From Streptomyces sp. SM10 (GTDB lineage: Bacteria; Actinomycetota; Actinomycetes; Streptomycetales; Streptomycetaceae), in contig NZ_NEUF01000155.1 of the NCBI RefSeq assembly GCF_002910915.1, positions 1-36,865 of the forward strand: a stretch of 36,865 bases of DNA, written 5' to 3'. The notes under the pieces were generated by a model. That model was given only the letters and a program-made list of their open reading frames with translations, was not told the origin of the DNA and ran no database searches. The translations under genes were made by a program, and so were the position numbers. Position 1 is the first letter of the stretch. Each line of letters starts with the position of its first letter. Shown piece by piece: positions 24,038 through 32,122 of this stretch.

Positions 24038-25443
24038 CGGATCATCCCTCTGCGGAGTTTCAGCAGCGCACCGATCGCGCTGCTGCCCCGGGCCAGACGG
24101 GCGTAGACGTCGGCCAGCGCGGTGTGCCAGGGCCCGTCGGCGTAGGTGGGATAGGGGTGCACGGTGCGGGCGTAGTCGGAGGGCGCCCAGCCCAGGCGCA
24201 CCGCCGCCGCGAGATGGGCGATGGTCTCGCCGGCCCTCGGTGACACGACTGTGGCTCCGACGATCTTGCCGCGCGGGCCCAGCACCAGGGTGGTGAAGCC
24301 TTCGGTGCGGCCGTCGGCGACCGCCCGGTCGACCCGGTCGTTGTCCAAGGTGTGGACGCGCGCGTTGTCGCCGTATTTCTCCCGCGCCTCGTCCGCGGTA
24401 AGTCCGACGCGGGCGATCTCGGGATCGGTGTACGTCACCCAGGGCACCGCCCGGTAGTCGATGGGGCGGCGCACGCCCAGCAGAGCGTCTACGGCGGCTG
24501 CTCCGCCCTGCGTGCCGCCAAGATGGGTGAAGGCCGAGAGGCCGGTCACGTCTCCGGCGGCGTAGATCCGGTGGTTGGTGGTGCGCAGCCGTCCGTCGGT
24601 GCGGATATGACCGGCGTCGGTGAGTTCCACGCCGGCCGCCTCCAATCCGAGCCCGTGGGTGTTGGAACGGCGCCCTGTGACGGCCAGCAGGGCGTCGTAG
24701 AGGAGAGGACCACCGGGCCCGTGAACGGCGTCGGCATCGACTCTCTCGGCGCGGTAGTCGGTCAGTACGGTGACGCCCTCGGCCTCCAGCCGCTCCCGCA
24801 GCACCTGCGAGGCCCGGGGCTCCTCGCGCGGTACCAGGCGGTCCATCGCCTCCACGAGAGTGACCTGCGAGCCGAGCCGGGCGAACGCCTGGCCCAGCTC
24901 GCAGCCGATGGGGCCGCCACCGAGCAGCACCAGGCGGCGCGGGAGTTCGGACAGCTCCCAGACCGTGTCGCTGGTCAGCGGCTGGGCCTCCTTCAGGCCG
25001 GGGACCGGTACCAGGGCCGGCGAGGAGCCCGTGGCGATCAGGGCGTACCGGAAGGAGACCACCCGCTCGCCCGCGGTCAGGGTGCCCGGGCCGGTGAAGG
25101 ACGCTGCCCCGTGCACCACGTGGACCCCGTACGGGGCGAGCGCGTCGGCCGAGTCGTGGGGTTCGATCGCGCCGATCGCCCGCTTCACCTCCGCCATGGC
25201 CGCCGCAAGGTCGGCCGGGCCGGACACCGGCGGGAGCCCGTAGGCAGCGGCGCGGCGGGCCGCCTGGACATCGGCGGCGACATGCAGCAGTGCCTTGCTC
25301 GGCACGCATCCTGTCCACAGGCAGTCCCCGCCCAGGCGGTCGCGTTCGACAAGCAGCGTGCGGGCGCCGAGGCGTCCGGCGGTGCGGGCCGTGGTCAGAC
25401 CGGCGCTGCCGCCGCCGATGACCACCAGGTCGTACCTCTTCAT
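24034..25443 (-). CDS. MerA-like FAD-dependent disulfide oxidoreductase
   Basis: A 469-residue pyridine nucleotide-disulfide oxidoreductase: FAD fold GGGSAGLTTA (10-19), redox pair C41-LWTG-C46-VPSKAL, NADPH fold 'LLGGGPIGCELGQAFARLG', 'YAAGDVTG', and the C-terminal 'TVHPYPTYADG' His-containing active-site loop. It resembles mercuric reductase and dihydrolipoamide dehydrogenase but lacks MerA's heavy-metal N-terminal domain and C-terminal Cys pair. Homologues occur fused to TVP38/TMEM64 domains, and a separate TVP38 gene lies nearby at 26.5-27.2 kb. It is the first gene of the minus operon, 64 bases from a SigR-like promoter. The disulfide substrate is unknown. Confidence 0.85.
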   Translation of the reverse strand: MKRYDLVVIGGGSAGLTTARTAGRLGARTLLVERDRLGGDCLWTGCVPSKALLHVAADVQAARRAAAYGLPPVSGPADLAAAMAEVKRAIGAIEPHDSADALAPYGVHVVHGAASFTGPGTLTAGERVVSFRYALIATGSSPALVPVPGLKEAQPLTSDTVWELSELPRRLVLLGGGPIGCELGQAFARLGSQVTLVEAMDRLVPREEPRASQVLRERLEAEGVTVLTDYRAERVDADAVHGPGGPLLYDALLAVTGRRSNTHGLGLEAAGVELTDAGHIRTDGRLRTTNHRIYAAGDVTGLSAFTHLGGTQGGAAAVDALLGVRRPIDYRAVPWVTYTDPEIARVGLTADEAREKYGDNARVHTLDNDRVDRAVADGRTEGFTTLVLGPRGKIVGATVVSPRAGETIAHLAAAVRLGWAPSDYARTVHPYPTYADGPWHTALADVYARLARGSSAIGALLKLRRGMIR

Positions 25444-25506
25444 GGTGCGGGACTCTCTGTCGGTGCGCCGTCGTGGGACGGTCGGCGCGCGGGCGTGGGA
25501 CGTGAA

Positions 25507-25537
25507 GGGAACCCGTTGACACAGTCGGGGCCTTCCC
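25507..25537 (-). promoter_or_regulatory. SigR-like promoter for the eight-gene minus operon
   Basis: On the minus strand GGAAG (from 25536), 19 bases, then GTTCCC ending at 25507. It is 64 bases upstream of the MerA-like gene's ATG. Spacing and elements equal those at the other sites of this cluster. Confidence 0.65.
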
Positions 25538-25607
25538 TTTCTCGCCCCCACGATCACGGTCACGATGGCCTCCCGCTTCATCCACGCGTCTGCGGCGTGT
25601 CCGAAAC

Positions 25608-25637
25608 GGAATGCGTGACCAGCCCGGCAGGGTTCCC
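25608..25637 (+). promoter_or_regulatory. SigR-like promoter for methyltransferase-TVP38 unit
   Basis: GGAAT at 25608-25612, 19 bases, GTTCCC from 25632. It lies about 60 bases before the methyltransferase ATG and shares the GGAAT-N19-GTT core with the arsM and sigma-gene sites. Confidence 0.65.
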
Positions 25638-25697
25638 GAGGGGCAAGCACAGGGGGCGCGAGCCGCCTCCATGGGTCACAGGAGGGGCGAGAGCTGG

Positions 25698-26477
25698 ATG
25701 GACGAACCGGACTGGCAGCGCTTCATCACCGCATACCACCAGGAGCACGCCGGCATCACCGAGCAACTGTTCTCCTTGGCCGACACCTCCCCCTACGCCT
25801 GGCTGGCCGAACCGCTGCGGGCTGTCGAGGGCTCGGTGCTCGACCTGGCCTGCGGTTCGGCACCCACCCGTCAGGAGCTGCCGGACGCCGACTGGGTCGG
25901 GGTCGACCTTTCGGTCGCGGAACTGGCCGAGGCGGCCCGACGGGGTCGTGGGCCGTTGGTGCGGGCCGCAGCGGACGCGCTCCCGGCTGCCTCGGCGAGC
26001 GTGGGGGCGGTCTGCGCGGCTATGTGCCTGCCGGTGGTCACGCCCCTGCCGCAGACGTTGGGAGAGATCCGGCGTGTGTTGCGGCCTGGCGGGACGCTTG
26101 CGGCGCTGGTGCCCTCCCAGTCCGGGCTCTCCCCGTCGGGCATGCTGGGCTGGGTCCGGGTGATGGCGGCCCTGCGCGCCGTGCGGCAGCCGTGGCCCAA
26201 CCCGCAGGCCCGCGACCAACTGGCCTCCCTTCTGCGCGCGGCCGGGTTCCGCGTCCGCAGCGACGAGCGACACGTCTTCACCCTCGCCATCGACTCGGCC
26301 GACGCGGCGGCCCTGCTGGCAGATGCCCTCTACCTGCCCGGCCTCACCACCCACCGGGCTCAGGCCGCCAAGCGCTCCCTCGCGAGATGGGCGGCCCCAG
26401 GGCGGCGTCTGGAACTGCCACTGCGTCGCGTCGTGGCCGAACTTCCTAACGACCAGCCGTCACAGGAGACACCATGA
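25698..26477 (+). CDS. Class I SAM-dependent methyltransferase
   Basis: A 259-residue Methyltransf_11-type protein. SAM-binding motif I is 'VLDLACGSAPT' at about residue 50, motif II 'WVGVDLSVAELAEA', and the post-motif region 'LGEIRRVLRPGGTLAALVPS'. It has no ArsM-type Cys set (only the motif I Cys and two core Cys), so it is not an arsenite methyltransferase by sequence. It may methylate an organic intermediate of the cluster. The Shine-Dalgarno AGGAGGGG stands about 10 bases before the ATG. The stop overlaps the ATG of the TVP38 gene (ATGA). Confidence 0.85.
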   Translation: MDEPDWQRFITAYHQEHAGITEQLFSLADTSPYAWLAEPLRAVEGSVLDLACGSAPTRQELPDADWVGVDLSVAELAEAARRGRGPLVRAAADALPAASASVGAVCAAMCLPVVTPLPQTLGEIRRVLRPGGTLAALVPSQSGLSPSGMLGWVRVMAALRAVRQPWPNPQARDQLASLLRAAGFRVRSDERHVFTLAIDSADAAALLADALYLPGLTTHRAQAAKRSLARWAAPGRRLELPLRRVVAELPNDQPSQETP

Positions 26478-27223
26478 ACCGCCCGGCAACCGGTCTGCCC
26501 GCGACCGAGCTCCCACCGCCCGTCACGGACGCGGACGAGGAGGGGCGGCGGCCGGGACGTGCGGCGTGGATACGGCTGGCCTTCCTCGTGGCTCTGCTCC
26601 TGGCGCTCGGCTCCTGGGTGGCGCTGGGGGGCGGAGACCTGTTGCGTGATGTGCGCCAGTGGGTTGACTCGCTCGGGATGTGGGGGCCGGTCGTCTTCGC
26701 GGTCATCTACGCCCTGGCCGTGACGGCCCTGCTGCCCGGCTCCGTACTGACCGCCTCGGCCGGCGTGCTGTTCGGGCTTCCGGTGGGGGCCGGCGCGGTG
26801 CTCGTGGGCGCGACGGCGGGCGCGGCTCTCTCCTTCGGCCTGGCGCGCTGGCTGGGGCGTCCGGTGGTCGCCCGGTACGCGGGTTCGGGGCGGCTGGCCC
26901 GGCTGGATGCCTTTCTGACGCACCGGGGCTTTGTTGCCGTCTTCCTCGTGCGGCTGGTGCCGCTGTTTCCCTTCTCGGTGATCAACTACGGAGCCGGGGT
27001 GGCCGGTGTCCGCTTCTCCTCCTACGTCGCGGCCACAGCCCTGGGCATCATCCCGGGCACCGTCGTCTACACCGGGCTCGGCGGCTCCCTGGGCGACCCC
27101 GGCTCTCCCGGGCTGTGGATCGCGCTGGGCGCTCTGCTCGTGCTGAGCGCGGGCGGCTGGTGGGCTGCACGTCTGCTCCGCTCCCGCGGCGCAGAGGTCA
27201 GCGCAGCTGCCGATAGCCGGTGA
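26474..27223 (+). CDS. TVP38/TMEM64 (VTT/DedA-like) membrane protein
   Basis: A 249-residue integral membrane protein with about six hydrophobic stretches. The VTT-domain signatures are 'GLPVGAGAVLVGATAGAALSF' and 'RLVPLFPFSVINYGAGVAG', with the conserved Pro and Asn in the re-entrant loop. VTT proteins include lipid scramblases and YdjX/YdjZ of E. coli. In E. coli ydjX/ydjZ lie in one operon with the ynjBCD transporter and the ynjF CDP-alcohol phosphatidyltransferase, and equivalents of all of these are adjacent here. A function in moving or exposing a lipid-linked product is inferred. Its 3' end overlaps the convergent phosphatidyltransferase gene by 26 bases. Confidence 0.88.
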   Translation: MNRPATGLPATELPPPVTDADEEGRRPGRAAWIRLAFLVALLLALGSWVALGGGDLLRDVRQWVDSLGMWGPVVFAVIYALAVTALLPGSVLTASAGVLFGLPVGAGAVLVGATAGAALSFGLARWLGRPVVARYAGSGRLARLDAFLTHRGFVAVFLVRLVPLFPFSVINYGAGVAGVRFSSYVAATALGIIPGTVVYTGLGGSLGDPGSPGLWIALGALLVLSAGGWWAARLLRSRGAEVSAAADSR

Positions 27224-27815
27224 CGACGCGGTGGGCCGCGGTGACGGCGACCACCGCGGCCCAGACCCAGGCGATGGTGTCGGCGAAGCCGGGCAGCAGG
27301 CACCACAGCGTGTGCACGGCGATGGTCTCGCCGCCTTCGGCCAGGCCGCCCAGAAAGTTCAGCGACCGGCCTCCTGACAGACGGCCGTCACCGCGGCGCC
27401 CGGTGCGTTCGGCAATGGAGGAGAAGGCCAGGAAGACAGTGCCGTTGACGTAGTAGGCGAGCAGGACGAGCAGGAACGGCAGTGCCGGACCGCCCACGCC
27501 GACGGCGACGCCGACGACGAACGCTCCGTAGACCAGGAAGTCGGCACAGATGTCGAGGAATCCCCCCGCTCCACTGCGGTCCGCCGTGCCCCGGCGACGG
27601 GCCAGCGGCCCGTCCAGACCGTCGGCGAGCCGGGACAGCAGCCACAGCACCACCGCGGCCGGCCACCAGCCGACCGCTGCGGAACCGGCCGAGGCAAGAC
27701 CCGTCAGCATGCCGAGCGCAGTCAGACGATTGGGCGTGACAGCGGGGCGGTCCAGCATCGCGGCAGCACGGTCCAACGGACCGCTCAGTGCCGCCCTCGC
27801 CCGCACGTCCAGCAT
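27198..27815 (-). CDS. CDP-alcohol phosphatidyltransferase
   Basis: A 205-residue membrane enzyme with the family catalytic motif intact: D65-x2-D68-G69-x2-A72-R73, then G84-x3-D88-x3-D92, followed by hydrophobic helices. These enzymes displace CMP from a CDP-linked donor (usually CDP-diacylglycerol) with an alcohol acceptor. It is the counterpart of E. coli ynjF by neighbourhood. In this cluster the acceptor might be an arsenic-containing or otherwise modified alcohol, giving a phospholipid; that is speculation. GGAAGGAG lies 7 bases before the ATG. Its own SigR-like promoter overlaps the one of the divergent ABC operon. The gene runs convergent to TVP38. Confidence 0.9.
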   Translation of the reverse strand: MLDVRARAALSGPLDRAAAMLDRPAVTPNRLTALGMLTGLASAGSAAVGWWPAAVVLWLLSRLADGLDGPLARRRGTADRSGAGGFLDICADFLVYGAFVVGVAVGVGGPALPFLLVLLAYYVNGTVFLAFSSIAERTGRRGDGRLSGGRSLNFLGGLAEGGETIAVHTLWCLLPGFADTIAWVWAAVVAVTAAHRVVTGYRQLR

Positions 27816-27861
27816 CGCTTGTCTCCTTCCGCCACACCGGCACCGCGCCGGCGAACACAAA

Positions 27862-27891
27862 GGGAAGCCTGCGAGCACCCGACCGTGTTCC
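27862..27891. promoter_or_regulatory. Bidirectional SigR-like promoter, phosphatidyltransferase/ABC operon
   Basis: On the plus strand GGAAG (27863-27867)-N19-GTTCC (27887-27891) reads toward the ABC operon. On the minus strand the same 30 bases read GGAAC-N19-CTTCCC toward the phosphatidyltransferase gene. The dyad nature (GGAA...TTCC) lets one site serve both genes. -10 to ATG distances are about 46 (minus) and 74 (plus) bases. Confidence 0.6.
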
Positions 27892-27964
27892 GTTTCCGCG
27901 CAACGGATGTTCGCAGGATCGTCGCGCGGGAAACTACGAAGGACCAGCCGGAGGGGCAGCGCAC

Positions 27965-29230
27965 ATGCGGATACGGATGCGGCACAGCGGGCGGCGCGTC
28001 AAAAGAGCCACAGTTCTGGCCGCAGGGGCCGCCGTGGCCGGGCTGCTGACGGCCGCCTGCTCCAGCCCCGGCACCACGGGGGCCGAGCCGCCCGCGAAGG
28101 ACTGGGCCCAGCTGCGCACCGACGCGAAAGGCCAGAGCATCAACCTGTTCATGTACGGCGGTGACAAAGGCGCCAACTCCTACATCGACGACGAAGTCGC
28201 CCCGGCGGCGAAGAAGCTGGGCATCACGGTCAAGCGCGTCCCCGTCGCCGACACCCAGGACGCCGTGCAGAAGATCCTCGGCGACCAGCGGGCCGGCAAG
28301 GACAGCGGCGGTGCGGTGGACCTGTTGTGGGTCAACGGAGAGAACTTCCGCACCGGAAAGGAGGCGGACCTGTGGCTGTGCGGATACACCGGCCTGATGC
28401 CGAACCAGAAGTATCTGGACAGTACCGATCCCACCCTCACCCAGGACTTCGGCACCCCGGTCGACGACTGCGAAACGCCCTGGAGCCGGGCCCAGTTCGC
28501 GTTCGTCTACGACTCGGCCAAGCTCGCCGATCCGCCCCGGACCACGGCCGCCCTGACCGAGTGGATCAAGCAGAACCCCGGTCGTTTCACCTACCCGGCA
28601 CCGCCCGACTTCACCGGCTCGGCCTTCGTACGGCAGATCCTCCTCGCCCGCGCCCAGGATGAGCCCGTCCCCCCTGCCTACAGCAAGAAGGCGTACGAAA
28701 CCGTCGCCCCCGGCCTGTGGAAGGGCCTGAACGAGCTGAAGCCCGCCCTGTGGCGGCAGGGTGCCACCTACCCGAAGGACCAGGCGGCACTGAACGACCT
28801 CTTCGCCAACGGCGAGGTCGACATGACGATGACCTATGGCCCCGCAGAGGTCCCGGCCCTCGTCGACAAGGGCCAGTTCCCGCCGAGCACACGGGTGTTC
28901 GTGCCCGAGGACGGGACCCTGGGCAACACCAGTTATCTCGCGGTGCCCAAGAACGCCGCCCACCGTGAGGCGGCGCTCGTGCTGTCCGACCTGATGCTCT
29001 CGCCCGAGCTGCAGTACGCCAAGGCACGGCCGGGCGGCTGGGGCGCCTACACGGTGCTGGACCAGGAACGGCTGCCCGAGCAGTGGCGACAGAAGTTCGC
29101 CTCGCTGACCACGCCGGAGACGACACTCCCGATCGGGGAACTCTCGCGAAACGCCCGCCCCGAACTGAGCGGTGACTGGGTGGGGCCGCTGGACAAGGGC
29201 TGGAAGCAGGAAGTCGCTTCCGCCCCGTGA
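27965..29230 (+). CDS. ABC transporter solute-binding lipoprotein (YnjB-like)
   Basis: A 421-residue extracytoplasmic binding protein. A basic N terminus and hydrophobic core lead to the lipobox L-T-A-A-C32, so the mature protein is a membrane-anchored lipoprotein. The domain is of the class that binds thiamine, iron or polyamine-like ligands ('INLFMYGGDKGANSYIDDEVAP..', 'VDLLWVNGENF', 'TMTYGPAEVPALVDKG'). By neighbourhood it is the YnjB counterpart. The ligand is unknown. The Shine-Dalgarno GGAGGGG stands 8 bases before the ATG, and the stop overlaps the first permease gene (GTGA). Confidence 0.85.
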   Translation: MRIRMRHSGRRVKRATVLAAGAAVAGLLTAACSSPGTTGAEPPAKDWAQLRTDAKGQSINLFMYGGDKGANSYIDDEVAPAAKKLGITVKRVPVADTQDAVQKILGDQRAGKDSGGAVDLLWVNGENFRTGKEADLWLCGYTGLMPNQKYLDSTDPTLTQDFGTPVDDCETPWSRAQFAFVYDSAKLADPPRTTAALTEWIKQNPGRFTYPAPPDFTGSAFVRQILLARAQDEPVPPAYSKKAYETVAPGLWKGLNELKPALWRQGATYPKDQAALNDLFANGEVDMTMTYGPAEVPALVDKGQFPPSTRVFVPEDGTLGNTSYLAVPKNAAHREAALVLSDLMLSPELQYAKARPGGWGAYTVLDQERLPEQWRQKFASLTTPETTLPIGELSRNARPELSGDWVGPLDKGWKQEVASAP

Positions 29231-30096
29231 CCGTACCGATGCCGACGCGATGGCGGGGCCTGCTGCTGACGGTTCCGGCTCTGGCCGTCGTCGCCTTCGC
29301 CGGCGTTGCCCTGCTGCTCGCAGCCCGCGGCAGCATTGCCGATGGCCTGGGCCGGGGCTGGAGCCTTTCCGCCTATGCGGGGATCCTGCAAGACCCGGCC
29401 TTCGCCGATTCCCTGCTGCTCAGCCTGAAGATCGCGACGCTGAGCACCGTGGTGTCCGCTGCGCTGGCACTGGCCGTGGTGGGTGCGGTGAGTGGCTCCC
29501 GCCGCGGCCGGGCCGTCTTGGAGACAGCCGCCCGTGCCACGCTCGCCGTCCCGCACCTGCTCGCCGCCGCGGGGTTCGCACTGCTGCTCTCCGGGTCGGG
29601 GCTCATCTCCCGGCTCGCCCACGCCGCGGGATGGACCGACGGGCCCGCGGACTTCCCCGCGCTCGTCGCCGGCTCCACCCCCAGTGCCGTTGTGCTCACC
29701 TACGTATGGAAAGAGGCCCCCTTCGTCACGATCATGCTGCTGGCCGCCTACACACCCGCCGTACGCGACCTGGAGAACGCGGTACGCACCCTGGGGGCGG
29801 GACGGATGCGGCGGATGAGGCACGTCACCCTGCCGCTGCTCGCCCCGGCTCTCACCGAGGCATGCCTGCTGGTCTTCGCGTTCACCTTCGCCGCCTACGA
29901 GGCTCCGGCGCTGCTGGGAGCGACCGTCCCGCGCGCCTTGCCCGTAGAGGCCGTCGAGCTCTACCGCTCGGTGGAACTCGCCGACCGGCCCGCCGCCCTG
30001 GCCCTCGCGGTGGTGATCGGCATGGTGATCGCCCTCGCGGCCCTCGCCGCCGCGGCGATCTCCCGCCGGCTGCTCCTGGCAAGGAGCGGACCATGA
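29227..30096 (+). CDS. ABC transporter permease 1
   Basis: A 289-residue permease with about six helices and the EAA-loop region 'DLENAVRTLGAGRMRRMRHVTLPLLAPALTEA', which docks on the ATPase. It corresponds to the first half of the double-length YnjC of E. coli; here the two halves are separate genes. GTG start in a GTGA overlap; ATGA overlap with permease 2. Confidence 0.88.
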   Translation: MTVPMPTRWRGLLLTVPALAVVAFAGVALLLAARGSIADGLGRGWSLSAYAGILQDPAFADSLLLSLKIATLSTVVSAALALAVVGAVSGSRRGRAVLETAARATLAVPHLLAAAGFALLLSGSGLISRLAHAAGWTDGPADFPALVAGSTPSAVVLTYVWKEAPFVTIMLLAAYTPAVRDLENAVRTLGAGRMRRMRHVTLPLLAPALTEACLLVFAFTFAAYEAPALLGATVPRALPVEAVELYRSVELADRPAALALAVVIGMVIALAALAAAAISRRLLLARSGP

Positions 30097-30935
30097 GGCG
30101 GGCCCTGCACAGCGCCGGATTCGCGATGCTCACCCTCTGGATCGCGGCGCCCTTGCTGCCCCTGCTGATCTGGGCCTTCGCCGGGCGGTGGGTGTATCCG
30201 GCGCTCGTCCCCCAAGTTTTCTCCCTCCGCGCGTGGGACCAGGCTGCCGCCCCCCAGCAGCAGGTGATCGCCGCGACCGGCACCTCGCTGGGACTCGCGC
30301 TGACCACCGCCGTGACCGCCACCGTGCTCGGAGCGCTGGCCGCGCGGGGCCTGGTCCTGTACCGCCCACCGGCTGCGGGACTGGTGCGTCTGCTGCTGCT
30401 CGCCCCCGTTCTGGTGCCCCCGTTCGCGCTGGCGGTCGGCGTCCAGGAAGTGTTCGTCCGGGTCGGACTGTCCGACCAGCCGGCCGGGGTCGCGCTCGTT
30501 CATCTGGTGCCCGCCCTGCCCTACACCGTCCTCGTCATGATCGGCGGCTACGCCACCTACGACGTGCGCATGGAGCAGACCGCCCGCACCCTCGGCGCGT
30601 CCCGAAGCGGCGTTCTCCGCCACGTCACTCTGCCCGCACTCGCCCCGGCCCTGCTGGCTTCGGCGACCCTGGCCTTCCTGGTCTCCTGGAGTGAGTACCT
30701 GATGACCGTGCTGGTCGGGGGCGGGGTCGTCACCACACTGCCGCTCCTGCTGTTCTCCACGGCCGCGGGCAGCGGGAACCAGGCCCTGACCGCCGTACTG
30801 GGCATCCTCACCGTCGTCCCACCCGTCCTCCTGTTCGGCGTGGGTGCGGCACTGCTGCGACGTCACAGGGCAGCCTGGGCCGACGCCGACCCTGCTTCTT
30901 CCTCTTCCTCCGCCGCACCGGGAATCGAGCGCTGA
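30093..30935 (+). CDS. ABC transporter permease 2
   Basis: A 280-residue permease, six predicted helices, EAA-loop 'QTARTLGASRSGVLRHVTLPALAPALLASATLAF'. It pairs with permease 1 to form the channel. The ATG at 30093 is fixed by the ATGA overlap; the frame is open far upstream on other gene sequence but that is not coding. The C terminus ends with a Ser-rich, disordered-looking tail. The ATPase gene begins 5 bases after its stop. Confidence 0.88.
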   Translation: MRRALHSAGFAMLTLWIAAPLLPLLIWAFAGRWVYPALVPQVFSLRAWDQAAAPQQQVIAATGTSLGLALTTAVTATVLGALAARGLVLYRPPAAGLVRLLLLAPVLVPPFALAVGVQEVFVRVGLSDQPAGVALVHLVPALPYTVLVMIGGYATYDVRMEQTARTLGASRSGVLRHVTLPALAPALLASATLAFLVSWSEYLMTVLVGGGVVTTLPLLLFSTAAGSGNQALTAVLGILTVVPPVLLFGVGAALLRRHRAAWADADPASSSSSAAPGIER

Positions 30936-30940
30936 CCGTC

Positions 30941-32005
30941 ATGCCTTTCTTGTCCTCCACTCCCGCCCCCGGCCTGCGTCTGGAGCGGATCACCGTCACC
31001 TATCCGGGGCACCGCGAGCCCGTCCTGGACGGTCTCGACCTCGATGTGGACGACGGCCGGCTGCTGGCCCTGCTCGGCCCCTCCGGCTGCGGCAAGACCA
31101 CCACCGTGCAGGTCGCCTCCGGGCTCCTCACGCCCGGCCGGGGCGCCGTCTACCTCCGTGGCACCGAGGTGACCCGGGTTCCGCCGGAACACCGCGGTGC
31201 TGCGGTGGTCTTCCAGCAGCCCATGCTGCTGCCGCACCGCACGGCGCTGGACAACGTGGCCTTCCCCGCCCGCATGCGGGGCCGCTCCAACCGTGACGCC
31301 CGCACCAGCGCCCTCGCACACCTGGAGCGCGTTGGCCTCGGCGCACTCGCAGCCCGCTACCCCCGCCAGCTCTCCGGGGGCCAGGCCCAGCGCGTCGCCC
31401 TCGCCCGGGCACTGGCCGCCGAACCGGCCGTGCTGCTCCTCGACGAACCGTTCAGCGCCCTTGACCCGAGCCTGCGGCACACCATGCGCGACCTGCTCAC
31501 CACGGTCCAGCGAGAACTCGCGGTGACCACCGTGCTGGTCACCCACGACCAGACGGAGGCCGCTGCCGTCGCCGACACCGTCGCCCTGCTCGACCGGGGC
31601 GGTCTCCTTCAGCAAGCTCAGCCCGCCGACCTCTATGCCCGCCCGGCCTCCCTGGCCGTGGCCCGCTTCCTCGGCTGCCCCACCGCGCTCCCCGGTCACG
31701 TCACGCCGCATGGACGTTTTGCATGTCCTCTGGGAGAACTGGACCTGCCCGACGCCGTCGCCCACCGCGGCCCCGGTCACCTGGTGATCCGCCCCGAGGC
31801 CGTCCAGCTCGGCACCGGCCCGGACACCGTGGCCGCCGTGGTGCACAGCGTGCGCCCGGAAGGCGCCTTCACCGCTCTCGTCGCCGACACGGCCGCCGGC
31901 CCCGTACACGTACTTCTTCCGCCCGGCACGCCACCTGCCCCGTCGGAGCATGTCCGGCTGCACCTGCCCGTCGCGCATCGCTGGGTGGTGCCGCGAGCGG
32001 GCTGA
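30941..32005 (+). CDS. ABC transporter ATP-binding protein
   Basis: A 354-residue ATPase with Walker A GPSGCGKTT, Q-loop FQQP, signature LSGGQ, Walker B LLLDEPF and H-loop THD. The extra C-terminal part (about residues 240-354) is a TOBE-like regulatory domain, as in spermidine, iron and thiamine importers. It completes a four-gene ABC system. The substrate direction in this binding-protein-containing class is import; uptake of an arsenic-related or lipid-precursor compound is a guess. Confidence 0.92.
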   Translation: MPFLSSTPAPGLRLERITVTYPGHREPVLDGLDLDVDDGRLLALLGPSGCGKTTTVQVASGLLTPGRGAVYLRGTEVTRVPPEHRGAAVVFQQPMLLPHRTALDNVAFPARMRGRSNRDARTSALAHLERVGLGALAARYPRQLSGGQAQRVALARALAAEPAVLLLDEPFSALDPSLRHTMRDLLTTVQRELAVTTVLVTHDQTEAAAVADTVALLDRGGLLQQAQPADLYARPASLAVARFLGCPTALPGHVTPHGRFACPLGELDLPDAVAHRGPGHLVIRPEAVQLGTGPDTVAAVVHSVRPEGAFTALVADTAAGPVHVLLPPGTPPAPSEHVRLHLPVAHRWVVPRAG

Positions 32006-32035
32006 GCGCTGTTCCGGTCGTGCTCCGGCAGAGAG

Positions 32036-32065
32036 GGAATGACGACGGCCGCGCAGCGGGTTTCC
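32036..32065 (+). promoter_or_regulatory. SigR-like promoter for arsM
   Basis: GGAAT at 32036-32040, 19 bases, GTTTCC from 32060; about 57 bases before the arsM ATG. Spacing is identical to the sigma-gene promoter. Confidence 0.65.
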
Positions 32066-32074
32066 GTCGCGGCC
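32047..32074 (+). terminator. Possible hairpin after ABC operon
   Basis: GGCCGCG (32047-32053) and CGCGGCC (32068-32074) pair perfectly with an inner CGG/CCG. It could end the ABC transcript, 42 bases after its stop, but it overlaps the predicted arsM promoter and may be incidental GC pairing. Confidence 0.3.
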
Positions 32075-32122
32075 CGGCGAAGCGCCGACTCGCGCACGGC
32101 AACTCACTCATCAGGGAGAGAC

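Noticed and set aside
25507..25637. GGAA-N21-TTCC dyad as an operator of an unknown repressor
   Set aside because: It fits three sites as a dyad, but at the arsM, zf-HC2 and sigma sites the right half shifts to TTTCC, breaking symmetry, while GGAAn-N19-[G/C]TT spacing stays exact at all sites. A promoter explains more.
27862..27964. Cobalamin-type riboswitch ahead of the ABC operon
   Set aside because: A GGGAAGCC..GCGAG stretch recalled a B12-box region, but the leader is far too short, the rest of the aptamer is absent, and the bases are fully explained by the shared promoter motif.
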